Assembly (NCBI GenBank): GCA_011772205.1
Contig: WVZY01000077.1
Location: 1-64,000 of the forward strand
Length of the DNA stretch: 64,000 nt
From: Candidatus Latescibacterota bacterium
Lineage (GTDB): Bacteria > Krumholzibacteriota > Krumholzibacteriia > WVZY01
Direction of reading: 5' to 3'
Shown here: positions 6,856-15,106 of the stretch, piece by piece
How the letters are laid out: the number at the start of each line of letters is the position of its first letter
Numbering within the stretch: the first letter of the stretch is position 1
The notes under the pieces: generated by a model
The model's database searches: none
What the model was told of the DNA's origin: nothing
Seen by the model: the letters and a program-made list of their open reading frames with translations, nothing else
Made by a program: the position numbers and the translations under genes

Positions 6856-9057
6856 ATGGCACCGAGACCAAGCTTGGTTTCGCTCATGATCCTTATTCTC
6901 TCCGCATTGCTCGGATGGGCGTCCCCAATCGACGCACAAAGGCCCAGCAGCCGCCCGAAAGTTGGCCTTGTCCTGAGCGGAGGCGGCGCGAAAGGACTGG
7001 CGCACATCGGAGTGATCAAGGTCCTCGAGGAAGCCGGAGTCCCGGTCGACGTCGTTACCGGCACCAGCATGGGAAGTATCATCGGGGCGCTTTACGCAAT
7101 CGGCTATTCGCCGGAATTCATGGAGAATTTTGCGCTCGAAACAGACTGGCTCGAGCTTTTCGACGACAGGTTGAGCCGGCGCCACCTGTCGATGCAGAAA
7201 AAGAAACGGGAGGACCGTTACCTCTTCTCCCTCCCTATCACCGGTTTGAAAGTACGACTCCCCTCGGGCCTCGTTGCGGGGCACAAGATACACAGCTTGT
7301 TTTCGAGGATGACATGGCCCGCGCTCGGCATCAGCGATTTCAAGAATCTGCCGAGACCTTTTGCCTGCGTCGCGACGGACATTGCCTCCGGTGAGGCGGT
7401 GGTCATCGACCACGGCACGCTGCCCGATGCGATGAGAAGCAGCATGGCGATTCCATCGGCGTTTACACCGATCCGCCGCGGGGAACAGCTTCTCGTTGAC
7501 GGCGGGCTCGTTCGAAACCTCCCCGCCGAGGATGCGATTGCGCTCGGTGCGGATATCATTATAGGCGTTGACGTGAGCAGCGAGCTGTTGCCAGCGGACA
7601 GCATCGGCAACTTTATCGACATCGCCGATCAGTCCGTCACCCTCCTCATGTCCCACTCGCTTTCGAAACAGCGCGCGCTCTGCGATATCCTCATCTCTCC
7701 CGACATGACCGGACTCGGGACCTTCGATTTTGACAATGCGAGCGATATCATCCAGAAAGGAGAAGAAGCAGCCAGACAGGTGTTCGACCGTTTGACAAGC
7801 CTCGCTGATACGCTCGATACAGCAAAAAACACCGTACGATCGATCGACGCCCCCCAGGATGAACCGGTCGAGATTGCGGCCATCGAAATCCGGGGACTGA
7901 GAGATGTCTCATCCAGACTCGTCCTCACAGAACTCGGTATCGCTCCCCCCGCAGAAGTCACGCCCTCGATCCTCGAGCGGGCCATCGAACGGTTGTACAG
8001 CAGCGGCTTTTTCAAGCATGTCGCTTACATGTTCGAAGCCGTCGGGGATGACACCAAATTGGTGATCGTGGTCGAGGAAGATAGAAACAACTATCTTCAC
8101 ATGGGTCTCCGGTACGATACACACTGGGGAGTGGGTCTTCTCCTCAATGCATCGTTCAATAATATCATCGGACACGGTTCCCTCCTCGGACTCGAGCTGA
8201 GTCTGGATGAGAGGAAAAGAGCAAACGCTGAATACGCACTTCATACAGGTTTGCGGAGCCGACTGGGCGTCAGGCTGGATGTGGATTACATCCATGACCA
8301 CATCGATGTCTATGACCATGCGGCAAGAACAAGCCATTGGAAAACGCAGACCGCACGTCTTGGCTTTTTCCTGGAGACGGTTCTGTCAAGGGTGTTTTAC
8401 GCCGCCGCGGGGATGAACGGTGAATGGTACAAATTATCTCCCAGCATCGGCCCCACCGATCTCGCGGAGAAGACGGGACGTCTCGTATTCGCCTCGGGTG
8501 ACCTTTGGCTCGATACACTCGATAGATCGTGGTTCCCCCGGAGCGGAACATCGCTGAAAATCAGAGGCGAGCTCGCCGGGACCAGCATCGGGAGCGAAGA
8601 ATCGTTCAACCGCACGATGCTCCAATGGTTGCTCTGCATCCCCGTCCATGGGCGCGTGACGTTGGCGGGTCGTTTCAACCTGGGGAGCACCGAAGGGGAT
8701 GCTCTGCCGCTCCACTACAACTTTTTCGCCGGAGGAATCCATTCCATCATGATCTTTCAGGACGACCGGAGCCAATCGCTCCATGGATACCATCACCAGG
8801 AACTTGCCGGACGCCACCTGTTCACCACGTCGATTGCGATTCAGGTCGAAGCGATCAGCAGCGTATTCCTCACCGCTTATGGAAATATCGGAAATGCGGT
8901 CCAGGAGAGGACCGATCTTTTCAGGGAGGAAAGGGTGTTGTCGGGCGGCGGTATCGGCGTGGGTGTTGCAACACCCGGCGGGCCGATCGAATATACGCTG
9001 TCTTTCAGCAAGAGAAACGATGCCATGTCATTCATAAGAGCCGGGTATTCTTTCTGA
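6856..9057 (+). CDS. Patatin-like phospholipase fused to an outer-membrane beta-barrel
   Basis: Encodes 733 residues; AAGGA lies nine bases before the ATG. A signal peptide covers residues 1-28. The patatin domain (about 36-300) has the oxyanion loop SGGGAKGLAH, the nucleophile elbow GTSMG and the catalytic Asp motif VDGGLVRN, so the Ser-Asp dyad is complete. A POTRA-like segment (about 340-405: VEIAAIEIRGL..., LERAIERLYSSGFFK) and a C-terminal barrel of the BamA/TamA surface-antigen type, ending in the aromatic RAGYSF, follow. The architecture matches PlpD-type autotransporters (type Vd), which place a lipase domain at the outer membrane. The gene is monocistronic, between tRNA-Thr and the dockerin gene. 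Confidence 0.92.
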   Translation: MAPRPSLVSLMILILSALLGWASPIDAQRPSSRPKVGLVLSGGGAKGLAHIGVIKVLEEAGVPVDVVTGTSMGSIIGALYAIGYSPEFMENFALETDWLELFDDRLSRRHLSMQKKKREDRYLFSLPITGLKVRLPSGLVAGHKIHSLFSRMTWPALGISDFKNLPRPFACVATDIASGEAVVIDHGTLPDAMRSSMAIPSAFTPIRRGEQLLVDGGLVRNLPAEDAIALGADIIIGVDVSSELLPADSIGNFIDIADQSVTLLMSHSLSKQRALCDILISPDMTGLGTFDFDNASDIIQKGEEAARQVFDRLTSLADTLDTAKNTVRSIDAPQDEPVEIAAIEIRGLRDVSSRLVLTELGIAPPAEVTPSILERAIERLYSSGFFKHVAYMFEAVGDDTKLVIVVEEDRNNYLHMGLRYDTHWGVGLLLNASFNNIIGHGSLLGLELSLDERKRANAEYALHTGLRSRLGVRLDVDYIHDHIDVYDHAARTSHWKTQTARLGFFLETVLSRVFYAAAGMNGEWYKLSPSIGPTDLAEKTGRLVFASGDLWLDTLDRSWFPRSGTSLKIRGELAGTSIGSEESFNRTMLQWLLCIPVHGRVTLAGRFNLGSTEGDALPLHYNFFAGGIHSIMIFQDDRSQSLHGYHHQELAGRHLFTTSIAIQVEAISSVFLTAYGNIGNAVQERTDLFREERVLSGGGIGVGVATPGGPIEYTLSFSKRNDAMSFIRAGYSF

Positions 9058-9081
9058 TTCACTTTCCGCCTGCATTATCGA

Positions 9082-9110
9082 TTGAATAACTGCCAAAACA
9101 CTGATATAAT
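9082..9110 (+). promoter_or_regulatory. Promoter of the dockerin-like gene
   Basis: TTGAAT (9082-9087), a 17-base spacer and TATAAT (9105-9110) make a good sigma-70-type promoter. The start codon at 9198 would have a leader of about 80 bases. No other gene starts nearby. Confidence 0.6.
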
Positions 9111-9197
9111 CATGAGTTGTGGCATTCCACAAGTCGTCCATTTACCATTTATTTTCAGCTTTATTATCTCTTGAAAATTCCTGGGAGGCGATGGGCA

Positions 9198-9836
9198 ATG
9201 CACAATAAAACTCTCATTTTCCTATTGCTGCCGCTTTTCTTCCTCGCACTGGGTTCAACGATAGCCATCAAATCGGGCTCTGCAGCTTACCGAAGCCAAA
9301 TCCCGGACTTATGCAATTCCTCAGCATCGAGTGCTGGAGGACACGTTCTCATCTGCCCCGAAGGCGATGGAAAGACCTTGAGCTATGCGGGAGCTACGAT
9401 TACGGTGACTCTAAAAGACTACAATGGAGATCCGATCCCGGGTGTCCCAGCCGCCGACTTTTGGCTCATTGGGTGTCTGGATGGGATCAATCTCTGTGGG
9501 GGCAGCCGTTCAATCAATGCGGATCACCCAACCGATGCCAATGGTCAAACGACGATCAGCGGAACCATCATCGGGGGAGGCTGCGATGATGGCCTGCACG
9601 TCGTCGCTTTAGGTATATTGGTCGGATGCCCCCCTACTAGTCTACAGATTAAGGTTCGGAGTCCAGATATCAATGGCGATCTCACTGTTGATTTAGTCGA
9701 TTTCGTAACTTTCGCCCTTGGCTTTCCGAATCCACCAAATAGTTACGACGAATGCTTGGACTTTAATGACGATGGCGTCATCAACCTAATCGACGTCGCA
9801 TTGTTCGCTCTGCACTTCGTACACAGCTGCTCTTAA
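9198..9836 (+). CDS. Exported protein with C-terminal dockerin-like repeats
   Basis: Encodes 212 residues from ATG 9198, preceded by GGGAGGCG; the longer frame to 9117 would put extra residues before an obvious signal peptide (KTLIFLLLPLFFLALGS). The middle (about residues 50-150) is a cysteine-containing beta-rich domain with an Ig-like look (GATITVTLKDYNGDPIPG, TDANGQTTISG). The last 55 residues hold two calcium-loop repeats, DINGDLTVDLVDFVTFALGF and DFNDDGVINLIDVALFALHF, the duplicated F-hand of type I dockerins. Dockerins bind cohesins, but no cohesin is visible in the window, so the partner is unknown. Ends just before a hairpin terminator. Confidence 0.82.
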   Translation: MHNKTLIFLLLPLFFLALGSTIAIKSGSAAYRSQIPDLCNSSASSAGGHVLICPEGDGKTLSYAGATITVTLKDYNGDPIPGVPAADFWLIGCLDGINLCGGSRSINADHPTDANGQTTISGTIIGGGCDDGLHVVALGILVGCPPTSLQIKVRSPDINGDLTVDLVDFVTFALGFPNPPNSYDECLDFNDDGVINLIDVALFALHFVHSCS

Positions 9837-9893
9837 CACGCTGGCGAGTCGACATCGGAGGATGCGTTCACCCGTAATCTCCACATACAGAAA

Positions 9894-9925
9894 GCCCTTT
9901 GACATACTCGTCAAAGGGCCCTCTT
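9894..9925 (+). terminator. Bidirectional hairpin terminator
   Basis: GCCCTTTGAC (9894-9903) pairs perfectly with GTCAAAGGGC (9910-9919) around a six-base loop, followed by CCTCTTT. It sits between the dockerin gene and the oppositely oriented tRNA-Arg and can end both transcripts. Confidence 0.75.
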
Positions 9926-9933
9926 TATAGTAC

Positions 9934-10010
9934 TGGTGCGCCCAGGAGGACTCGAACCCCCAACCTTTTGGTCCGTAGCCAAACGCTCTATCCAATTGAG
10001 CTATGGGCGC
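9934..10010 (-). tRNA. tRNA-Arg (anticodon ACG), CCA encoded
   Basis: The reverse strand gives acceptor GCGCCCA/TGGGCGC, D-arm with GCTC/GAGC, anticodon stem TTTGG/CCAAA with loop CTACGGA (anticodon ACG), T-loop TTCGAGT, discriminator A and CCA. ACG is normally deaminated to ICG by TadA. Confidence 0.96.
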
Positions 10011-10026
10011 ACCTGATCGATGGCAA

Positions 10027-10470
10027 CTATGTCGAGCCGCTCCCCTCCCCCGCCGTGGGAGGCCGATAAGGAGGAGCAGACGGCTGAGGTGGATAAGGCG
10101 TCGAAGGCCCGGGGGGAACCGGTGGCGCGTGGCCCGAGGAACCGGTATCCTTTGAACTCACCTCAAAACGCAGGCCGCCACCCACCCCGCAGATGATATT
10201 GAAGATCCATCCGCCGATCGTCATACATACGGATCCCACCACCCCGTAAAAGAACGCAAGAAATGGAATCAAAAACAATCCAAAAGCGCCGCTGAGCAAT
10301 CCGAAATGAGGGAACTCCTCACCGGATAAGGCGGAGCTGAATCCTCCCATCAACAGGGAGAAGAAGAACGTCACAAATCCGACGATCAATCCAAGAACCG
10401 CATAGATAAAGAACGAGATCTTGAACAACGACCAGAGCTCGACGCGTTTTATTTCGAAATTCGCCGGCAT
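10027..10470 (-). CDS. Small membrane protein (DUF3566-like), unknown function
   Basis: Encodes 147 residues from ATG 10470, chosen for the AGGAGG directly upstream. After the short N-terminus EIKRVELWSLFKISFF there are two strongly hydrophobic segments (about residues 15-40 and 65-100). A proline-rich cytosolic-looking tail ends in PPVPPGPSTPYPPQP and PPYRPP. The pattern 'KRVELWSLFKISFFIYAVLGLI' recalls the DUF3566 family, but the match is from memory. It lies between tRNA-Arg and two tRNA-Ser genes on the same strand. Confidence 0.75.
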   Translation of the reverse strand: MPANFEIKRVELWSLFKISFFIYAVLGLIVGFVTFFFSLLMGGFSSALSGEEFPHFGLLSGAFGLFLIPFLAFFYGVVGSVCMTIGGWIFNIICGVGGGLRFEVSSKDTGSSGHAPPVPPGPSTPYPPQPSAPPYRPPTAGEGSGST

Positions 10471-10663
10471 GCCTCCTCCTATGCAACGCACTCCATGAAT
10501 AGCACATTTCATAACGGAACGGAAGCATTTTCAAGCTCTTCGCAAGCAGTGCCCTGAGGGGAAGGGAGGATTGAAGCCCCTTCTTTTTGCCTGCGTTGAG
10601 TTGGGTAGCTGAATCTAATTGCGCACATCCATACAGCAGGGATGCTTAAGGGTGCGGATGAAA

Positions 10664-10759
<96 letters not shown>

Positions 10760-10770
10760 GTCGGCTATCC

Positions 10771-10857
10771 TGGCGGAGGGCGAGGGATTCGAACCCCCAA
10801 GGGTGTTAACCCGGCGGTTTTCAAGACCGCTGCCTTACCAGTTAGGACTAGCCCTCC
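10771..10857 (-). tRNA. tRNA-Ser (anticodon TGA), CCA encoded
   Basis: A class II tRNA. Acceptor GGAGGGC/GCCCTCC, anticodon stem GCGGT/ACCGC with loop CTTGAAA (anticodon TGA), T-loop TTCGAAT, discriminator G, CCA. It lies 11 bases upstream of tRNA-Ser(GCT), and the pair is probably one transcript, possibly read through from the peptidase gene 35 bases above. Confidence 0.95.
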
Positions 10858-10892
10858 GATAAGTCTGTAGAAAATGAATATATCACCGCGCT

Positions 10893-11870
10893 TCAACGAT
10901 CGTCAAGCGAAAGTCCGAGCTCTGACCGCTCCATCTTCTTGAGTTTTCTTCTGTTCCGAAGCTTTACCCGAATAAATATGAACAAAAACAAAACTGCGAT
11001 GATCGTGAACAGCGGCCCCGTTTGAAAGATCAAGAGACGCGAGTGATAGCGTTTCTGGACCGTCTCATGGAACCGCACATAGAATTCTATGATACTCTCG
11101 TTCCATTGAGCGACAAACGCATCGGTGAAACTCCGTGTTTCCGCAAGGAGAGACAGGAACTGCGGGAGCTCCTCCAGTCCGTTCTCGAAGCGAAACGTGA
11201 ATGCGGCGTAAGATATGCGATATGCATCTCTTGCCTGCATCTCCGCCGCCGGAAACGCTGCTGCAATTCGCCCGAGTGAAGGAGTTTTTCCGGACCAAAC
11301 AGCGTTCATCAACCGCCAATTCTCCAGAACCGACCACTGCCCGGCCTGCCATTGAGCGAGGCCCTCGACGAACCACAGCGGCATCGGCACGGGCGCAACG
11401 CGCTGGGCAAGCAAAAGATGAGACAGCTCATGAGGGATCACCTTCTCGAGCGAATTCCACGCGCTGGCCGCTCTTTTGGCATCGACCAGCATGACCTGAC
11501 TTTCCATGAACGCAAACGCGATTCCCCATGTAGGCAGGTCGTTTTGCGCTCTACGCTGGTAAGGCTTGAGGTCGGGGATCACTTGAATCTGAAAAGGCGC
11601 GACAGCATTCAAACCGAGCGCCCCGGCAAGCACGGGGATTCTCTCCTCGCATATCTCCGCGATTCGATGTGCGATTTTCTTGTTCTTCTCCGAGTAGAAC
11701 ACGCGCACCGGATAGGATCTAACGGGAATGGAGTGCTCGAGATCGAACTGGCCAGCGCCTGCGGCGGTCACGGGTGCAAGGATGGCAGCAACCAGCACTA
11801 TTGCGAGAGCCTGGCTGCAAACAACGGGACCATGACCTCGATGTTCCATATCAATCATCCGTGGATGCAT
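10893..11870 (-). CDS. Membrane-anchored peptidase MA-like metalloprotease
   Basis: Encodes 325 residues; AGGAG lies six bases before ATG 11870. A signal peptide or anchor is at residues 16-40. The central domain carries HELSH at about residue 150 (in 'EKVIPHELSHLLLAQRV'), an HExxH zinc site, followed by 'PLWFVEGLAQWQAG', where the Glu is the probable third ligand. This is the layout of the peptidase MA (gluzincin) family. Near the C-terminus (about 280-302) is a transmembrane helix (LFTIIAVLFLFIFIRV) with a basic cytoplasmic tail. The start overlaps the 3' end of mnmA by 20 bases, so the two are translationally coupled. Substrate unknown. Confidence 0.85.
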   Translation of the reverse strand: MHPRMIDMEHRGHGPVVCSQALAIVLVAAILAPVTAAGAGQFDLEHSIPVRSYPVRVFYSEKNKKIAHRIAEICEERIPVLAGALGLNAVAPFQIQVIPDLKPYQRRAQNDLPTWGIAFAFMESQVMLVDAKRAASAWNSLEKVIPHELSHLLLAQRVAPVPMPLWFVEGLAQWQAGQWSVLENWRLMNAVWSGKTPSLGRIAAAFPAAEMQARDAYRISYAAFTFRFENGLEELPQFLSLLAETRSFTDAFVAQWNESIIEFYVRFHETVQKRYHSRLLIFQTGPLFTIIAVLFLFIFIRVKLRNRRKLKKMERSELGLSLDDR

Positions 11871-12963
11871 CGATCACTCCTGATCCAACGACGACATCAT
11901 CCTTATAGAATGCAATAGTCTGGCCGGGACAGATAGCGCTCTGAGGCTTTTCGAATACCACTCCGCACAGCCGCCCGCGCCGTTCGATCTCCTTTACCTT
12001 TGCCGGCCTGTGGCGGGAGCGGATCTGAGCGCTGACGCCCCTCCCCGAACCTTCCACTACTTCATCCATCCAATCCAGCGTGCACGTGAGGTGGGAGGTA
12101 CGGAGATCTTCGGCATCGCCAATTACCAGAGCATTCCGCGAAGGATCCAACTTCACTACATACTGAGGAGTGCCCGTGGCGATTCCCAGTTTTCGCCGCT
12201 GCCCAATGGTATATAGTCCAAGCCCCTCATGCTGTCCGATCACCTCTCCAACCACGCTCTCGATGGGCCCTGGTTTGAACGGGATTTTTTTGGAGAGAAA
12301 CGATTTCAGCGATCCTCCTGTTATGAAGCACACTTCCTGGCTTTCGTCCTTTTCCGCCACGTGCAGGCCGCGCTGCACGGCTATTTCCCTCACATCCGCC
12401 TTGTCAAGTTCTCCGAGAGGAAACAGCACTCTTTCGAGGATCGCACGATCATTGATGGGCGATAGAAAATACGATTGATCCTTCGAAGCCGACAGGGCGC
12501 GAGCAATCCGAATCCGACCGTCTTCCCCTCTGTGCAAGCGTGCGTAGTGGCCGGTGGCGGCGTAGTCGAGACCGAGACGGGCGGCATGATCGATGAGCGT
12601 ACGGAATCTCACCTTGGAATTGCATCGGATGCATGGATTCGGCGTTCGTGCGTTCTCATATTCCGCTACGAAGTTATCGACGACCTCCCTTGTGAAAAGC
12701 TCTTCCACATCAATAACGCGGTGAGTCAACCCAAGCTGTTCGCACGTACGCCTGGCATCCTCCACCGCTTCCCTGGAGCAGCAACTCCGTTCCGGCAAAT
12801 CCACATTGCCGAAGCAGAAGTTCTTCATCGTCAGGCCCACCACCCGGAAACCGGCATCCCTGAGCAGCAATGCCGCCGCGGCGCTGTCCACACCACCACT
12901 CATGGAAACGACGGCGCCTCTATCCTTGGAGGCTTCCTCGATTTGGAAATAATCACCCCGCAT
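11851..12963 (-). CDS. mnmA: tRNA-specific 2-thiouridylase MnmA
   Basis: Encodes 370 residues, the usual size. GAGG lies seven bases before ATG 12963. The N-terminal PP-loop SGGVDSAAAALLL binds ATP. The catalytic cysteines are in NPCIRCNSKVRF and in SQEVCFITGG. The family transfers persulfide sulfur to U34 of tRNA-Lys, -Glu and -Gln. The gene starts after the long inverted repeat at 12982-13052 and overlaps the downstream peptidase gene. Confidence 0.97.
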   Translation of the reverse strand: MRGDYFQIEEASKDRGAVVSMSGGVDSAAAALLLRDAGFRVVGLTMKNFCFGNVDLPERSCCSREAVEDARRTCEQLGLTHRVIDVEELFTREVVDNFVAEYENARTPNPCIRCNSKVRFRTLIDHAARLGLDYAATGHYARLHRGEDGRIRIARALSASKDQSYFLSPINDRAILERVLFPLGELDKADVREIAVQRGLHVAEKDESQEVCFITGGSLKSFLSKKIPFKPGPIESVVGEVIGQHEGLGLYTIGQRRKLGIATGTPQYVVKLDPSRNALVIGDAEDLRTSHLTCTLDWMDEVVEGSGRGVSAQIRSRHRPAKVKEIERRGRLCGVVFEKPQSAICPGQTIAFYKDDVVVGSGVIDASTDD

Positions 12964-12981
12964 AAATCAACCTCAGAGAGG

Positions 12982-13052
12982 CACTTTTATATAGAATACA
13001 TGAAAACCTCCTCCCCCGAAAGCGGGAGAGAAGGTTTTGACATATAAAAGTG
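12982..13052 (-). terminator. Long two-part inverted repeat, terminator of the TPR gene
   Basis: The inner part (13003-13038) can form a 16-bp stem, AAAACC...GGTTTT with two G-U pairs and a four-base loop. An outer pair, CACTTTTATAT (12982-12992) and ATATAAAAGTG (13042-13052), is perfectly complementary. Reading on the minus strand it follows the TPR gene stop by a few bases and precedes mnmA, so it should stop transcription from the TPR gene. Confidence 0.75.
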
Positions 13053-13056
13053 TTTG

Positions 13057-14229
13057 CTAGTATTGTTCTTTGAGTTTTTCTTCTCTGATCTTGAGCTTCT
13101 TCTGCCGCTCGATTTGCTTTTTTGCATAGTCCCCGTATTGAGGGTCGTTAACGGCCAATTGCAGTATTTCGATCGCCTCGTCGAAACGCTTCATCTTTTC
13201 CAGAGACGTTGCCCACGTCACCTGAAGCGCCGCCTTGCTCTCTGCGACTTCGAGCCCCTTCTTCACGGTTTCTATCGCTTTCATGTACTGCGCGATTTCA
13301 TTGTAACAAGCAGCCAACTGCTGGTAAGCGGGCGCAAAATCCGGTTTGAGCTCGGTACACTTTGTCAACGGTGGAATAGCTTCTTTGTGCCTCTTCAGCA
13401 TGATGTAAGAGATACCCAAATTGTAATGGTGCGCCGGCTTATCCGCTTCTGTAACAACCAGTTCTTCGAATACCGCGGCTGATTTGTCGAACTGTTTGTT
13501 CGCAATATATGAAGCTCCGAGTTTAGCCTGCAGGGCGCGTTTCTGTATCTCGGGAGCTTTCTCGACGGCCTGCTCATACATTGCCGTGGCCAAATCCGTT
13601 TTGCCTTGTTTGGTGTAAATCTTGGCCATTGATCCCATTGTGGGCACATCTTCGGGATTGGCCTTGAGGGCCTTGGAATAAAAGCTGATCGCTCTATCGA
13701 GTTCCTCTCTCTTGTCGTAAATAAAGCCCAGATGAACATTGGCATCGTAGTTCAGCGAATCCAGCGCCAGCATGTTGTTATATGTGCCGATTGCATTGTC
13801 CAACTCCCCGGCCCGGAGCTCGGTATAGCCCAACAGCGAAAGGAGTGAGAGATCATCCGGACGCACCGAGACGGCTTGCCGGTATGATTCCGCTGCTTTG
13901 TCCAGGGCTTTCAATTCGATGTAGCAGTCCGCCATGTCACTCCACGCCTCGATCCGATGCTTCTCGGCGGTCACGACCCGCTCCAGCTCCACGATGGCCT
14001 TTTCCCACTGCTTTGCGGTCATGAATTGCTTTGCCGTCTGGTACATCATGTCCACTTCGGTGAGCTCTTTCTGAAAGCCTTTCTCATCCGTTGTGGTCTT
14101 GAGGACCTTCTTTTTCTGCTTTTCCTGAGCGGAAATTTTCGTAGACGCACAAGACGTTGTAAACTGCAGGGCAACAAAAGACATGCACACCAATGTCACG
14201 ATCGAGAGGGCGATAAGATTCCTTTTCAT
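13057..14229 (-). CDS. TPR-repeat exported protein
   Basis: Encodes 390 residues from ATG 14229, which has AAGGA nine bases upstream; the GTG at 14235 is too close to it. The N-terminus (KRNLIALSIVTLVCMSFVAL...TSCAS) is a signal peptide with a weak lipobox, so a lipoprotein is possible. From about residue 60 to 370 there are about nine tetratricopeptide repeats (for example 'AIGTYNNMLALDSLNYDANVHLGFIY'). The C-terminus is a charged helix rich in Lys and Glu. It probably acts as a periplasmic scaffold. It has its own promoter (14280-14308) and terminator, although it directly follows another TPR gene of the TonB array. Confidence 0.87.
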   Translation of the reverse strand: MKRNLIALSIVTLVCMSFVALQFTTSCASTKISAQEKQKKKVLKTTTDEKGFQKELTEVDMMYQTAKQFMTAKQWEKAIVELERVVTAEKHRIEAWSDMADCYIELKALDKAAESYRQAVSVRPDDLSLLSLLGYTELRAGELDNAIGTYNNMLALDSLNYDANVHLGFIYDKREELDRAISFYSKALKANPEDVPTMGSMAKIYTKQGKTDLATAMYEQAVEKAPEIQKRALQAKLGASYIANKQFDKSAAVFEELVVTEADKPAHHYNLGISYIMLKRHKEAIPPLTKCTELKPDFAPAYQQLAACYNEIAQYMKAIETVKKGLEVAESKAALQVTWATSLEKMKRFDEAIEILQLAVNDPQYGDYAKKQIERQKKLKIREEKLKEQY

Positions 14230-14279
14230 GATCACCTATCCTTCACAGGGCGAATGAGCGCGAAACACAGTACTACTTA

Positions 14280-14308
14280 AAATTAACGGGCATTCGTAAA
14301 AATGTCAA
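14280..14308 (-). promoter_or_regulatory. Promoter of the downstream TPR gene
   Basis: On the minus strand TTGACA (14303-14308), a 17-base spacer and TAATTT (14280-14285). It gives the TPR gene 13057-14229 a leader of about 45 bases and lies after the stop of the preceding TPR gene. Confidence 0.6.
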
Positions 14309-14338
14309 GCAAGGCAACCGGAGCAAAACGAACCTAAC

Positions 14339-15106
14339 TCATTCTGGTGCTTCAAGTTCCAAGTATTGTTTGATGAGTCCAACATTCTCGCCGGCTGTCT
14401 TTCCAAGCTCTCCGTCCGGATCTAATTGGATGACCAACTCCCACTCCCTGAGAGCTTCTTTGAACATCCGGGCGTCGGCAAATGCGAATCCGAGGTTATA
14501 GTGCGCTTGAGGGCTGTTTGGATCCAATTCCAGCGCCTTGAGATAATACGCCATCGCCTCTCTCATACGCCGCTTGGAATGGTAGAGAAAGCCCAGGTGA
14601 CAGTGCGCAAGCACATCGCTGGGATCGACCTCAATGGCTCGCTTATACATTAGCTCCGCCTGGCCTTTCTTCCCCTGAGAATCCAGCACGATTCCCAGAT
14701 TCACATAAGCCTTCGAGTAGGTGGAATCGATCGCTATGGCTTCCTGAAAGAAAATCGCAGCACTGTCGAGCTTGCCGGTCGAAAACATGGCAACACCTAG
14801 GAAGAAATTGATATCGGCGCTGTTTTCTCCCATCGCCTTGGCATCCAATAAATATTCGATCTGCTCACCGGGGCTCATCCCCCGCATGCGCTCGGATAAC
14901 TCCTGAGACGGCTCTTCTTGCTGCAATCCCTCGCTGCCGCTCAGAGCCGCATCAGCTGTGCTCCCATCAATCCGGGGGAATGACCCTGCCATTGCTCGGG
15001 CTGGGAGCAGGGCTGTGCAGGCAGCAAACGCCAGGAGCGCGAAACAGATGCCGCATATCTCCATGATGTGCTTCGCTAGGAGTCTTCGTGTCTTTTTCGC
15101 TTCCAT
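14339..15106 (-). CDS. TPR-repeat exported protein, second copy
   Basis: Encodes 255 residues. The N-terminus KKTRRLLAK followed by a hydrophobic stretch (GICFALLAFAAC) is a signal peptide, possibly with a lipobox at the Cys near residue 29. That favours the start at 15106 over the later ATG at 15064, which would lose the basic residues. From about residue 95 to 240 there are four to five TPR units ('AYVNLGIVLDSQGKKGQAEL', 'AHYNLGFAFADARMFKEAL'). The gene overlaps the end of the barrel gene by 31 bases, implying translational coupling and a shared role at the envelope. Confidence 0.85.
   Translation of the reverse strand: MEAKKTRRLLAKHIMEICGICFALLAFAACTALLPARAMAGSFPRIDGSTADAALSGSEGLQQEEPSQELSERMRGMSPGEQIEYLLDAKAMGENSADINFFLGVAMFSTGKLDSAAIFFQEAIAIDSTYSKAYVNLGIVLDSQGKKGQAELMYKRAIEVDPSDVLAHCHLGFLYHSKRRMREAMAYYLKALELDPNSPQAHYNLGFAFADARMFKEALREWELVIQLDPDGELGKTAGENVGLIKQYLELEAPE

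Noticed and set aside
11352-11918. 188-codon plus-strand frame
   Set aside because: Antisense to the peptidase gene; no independent support.
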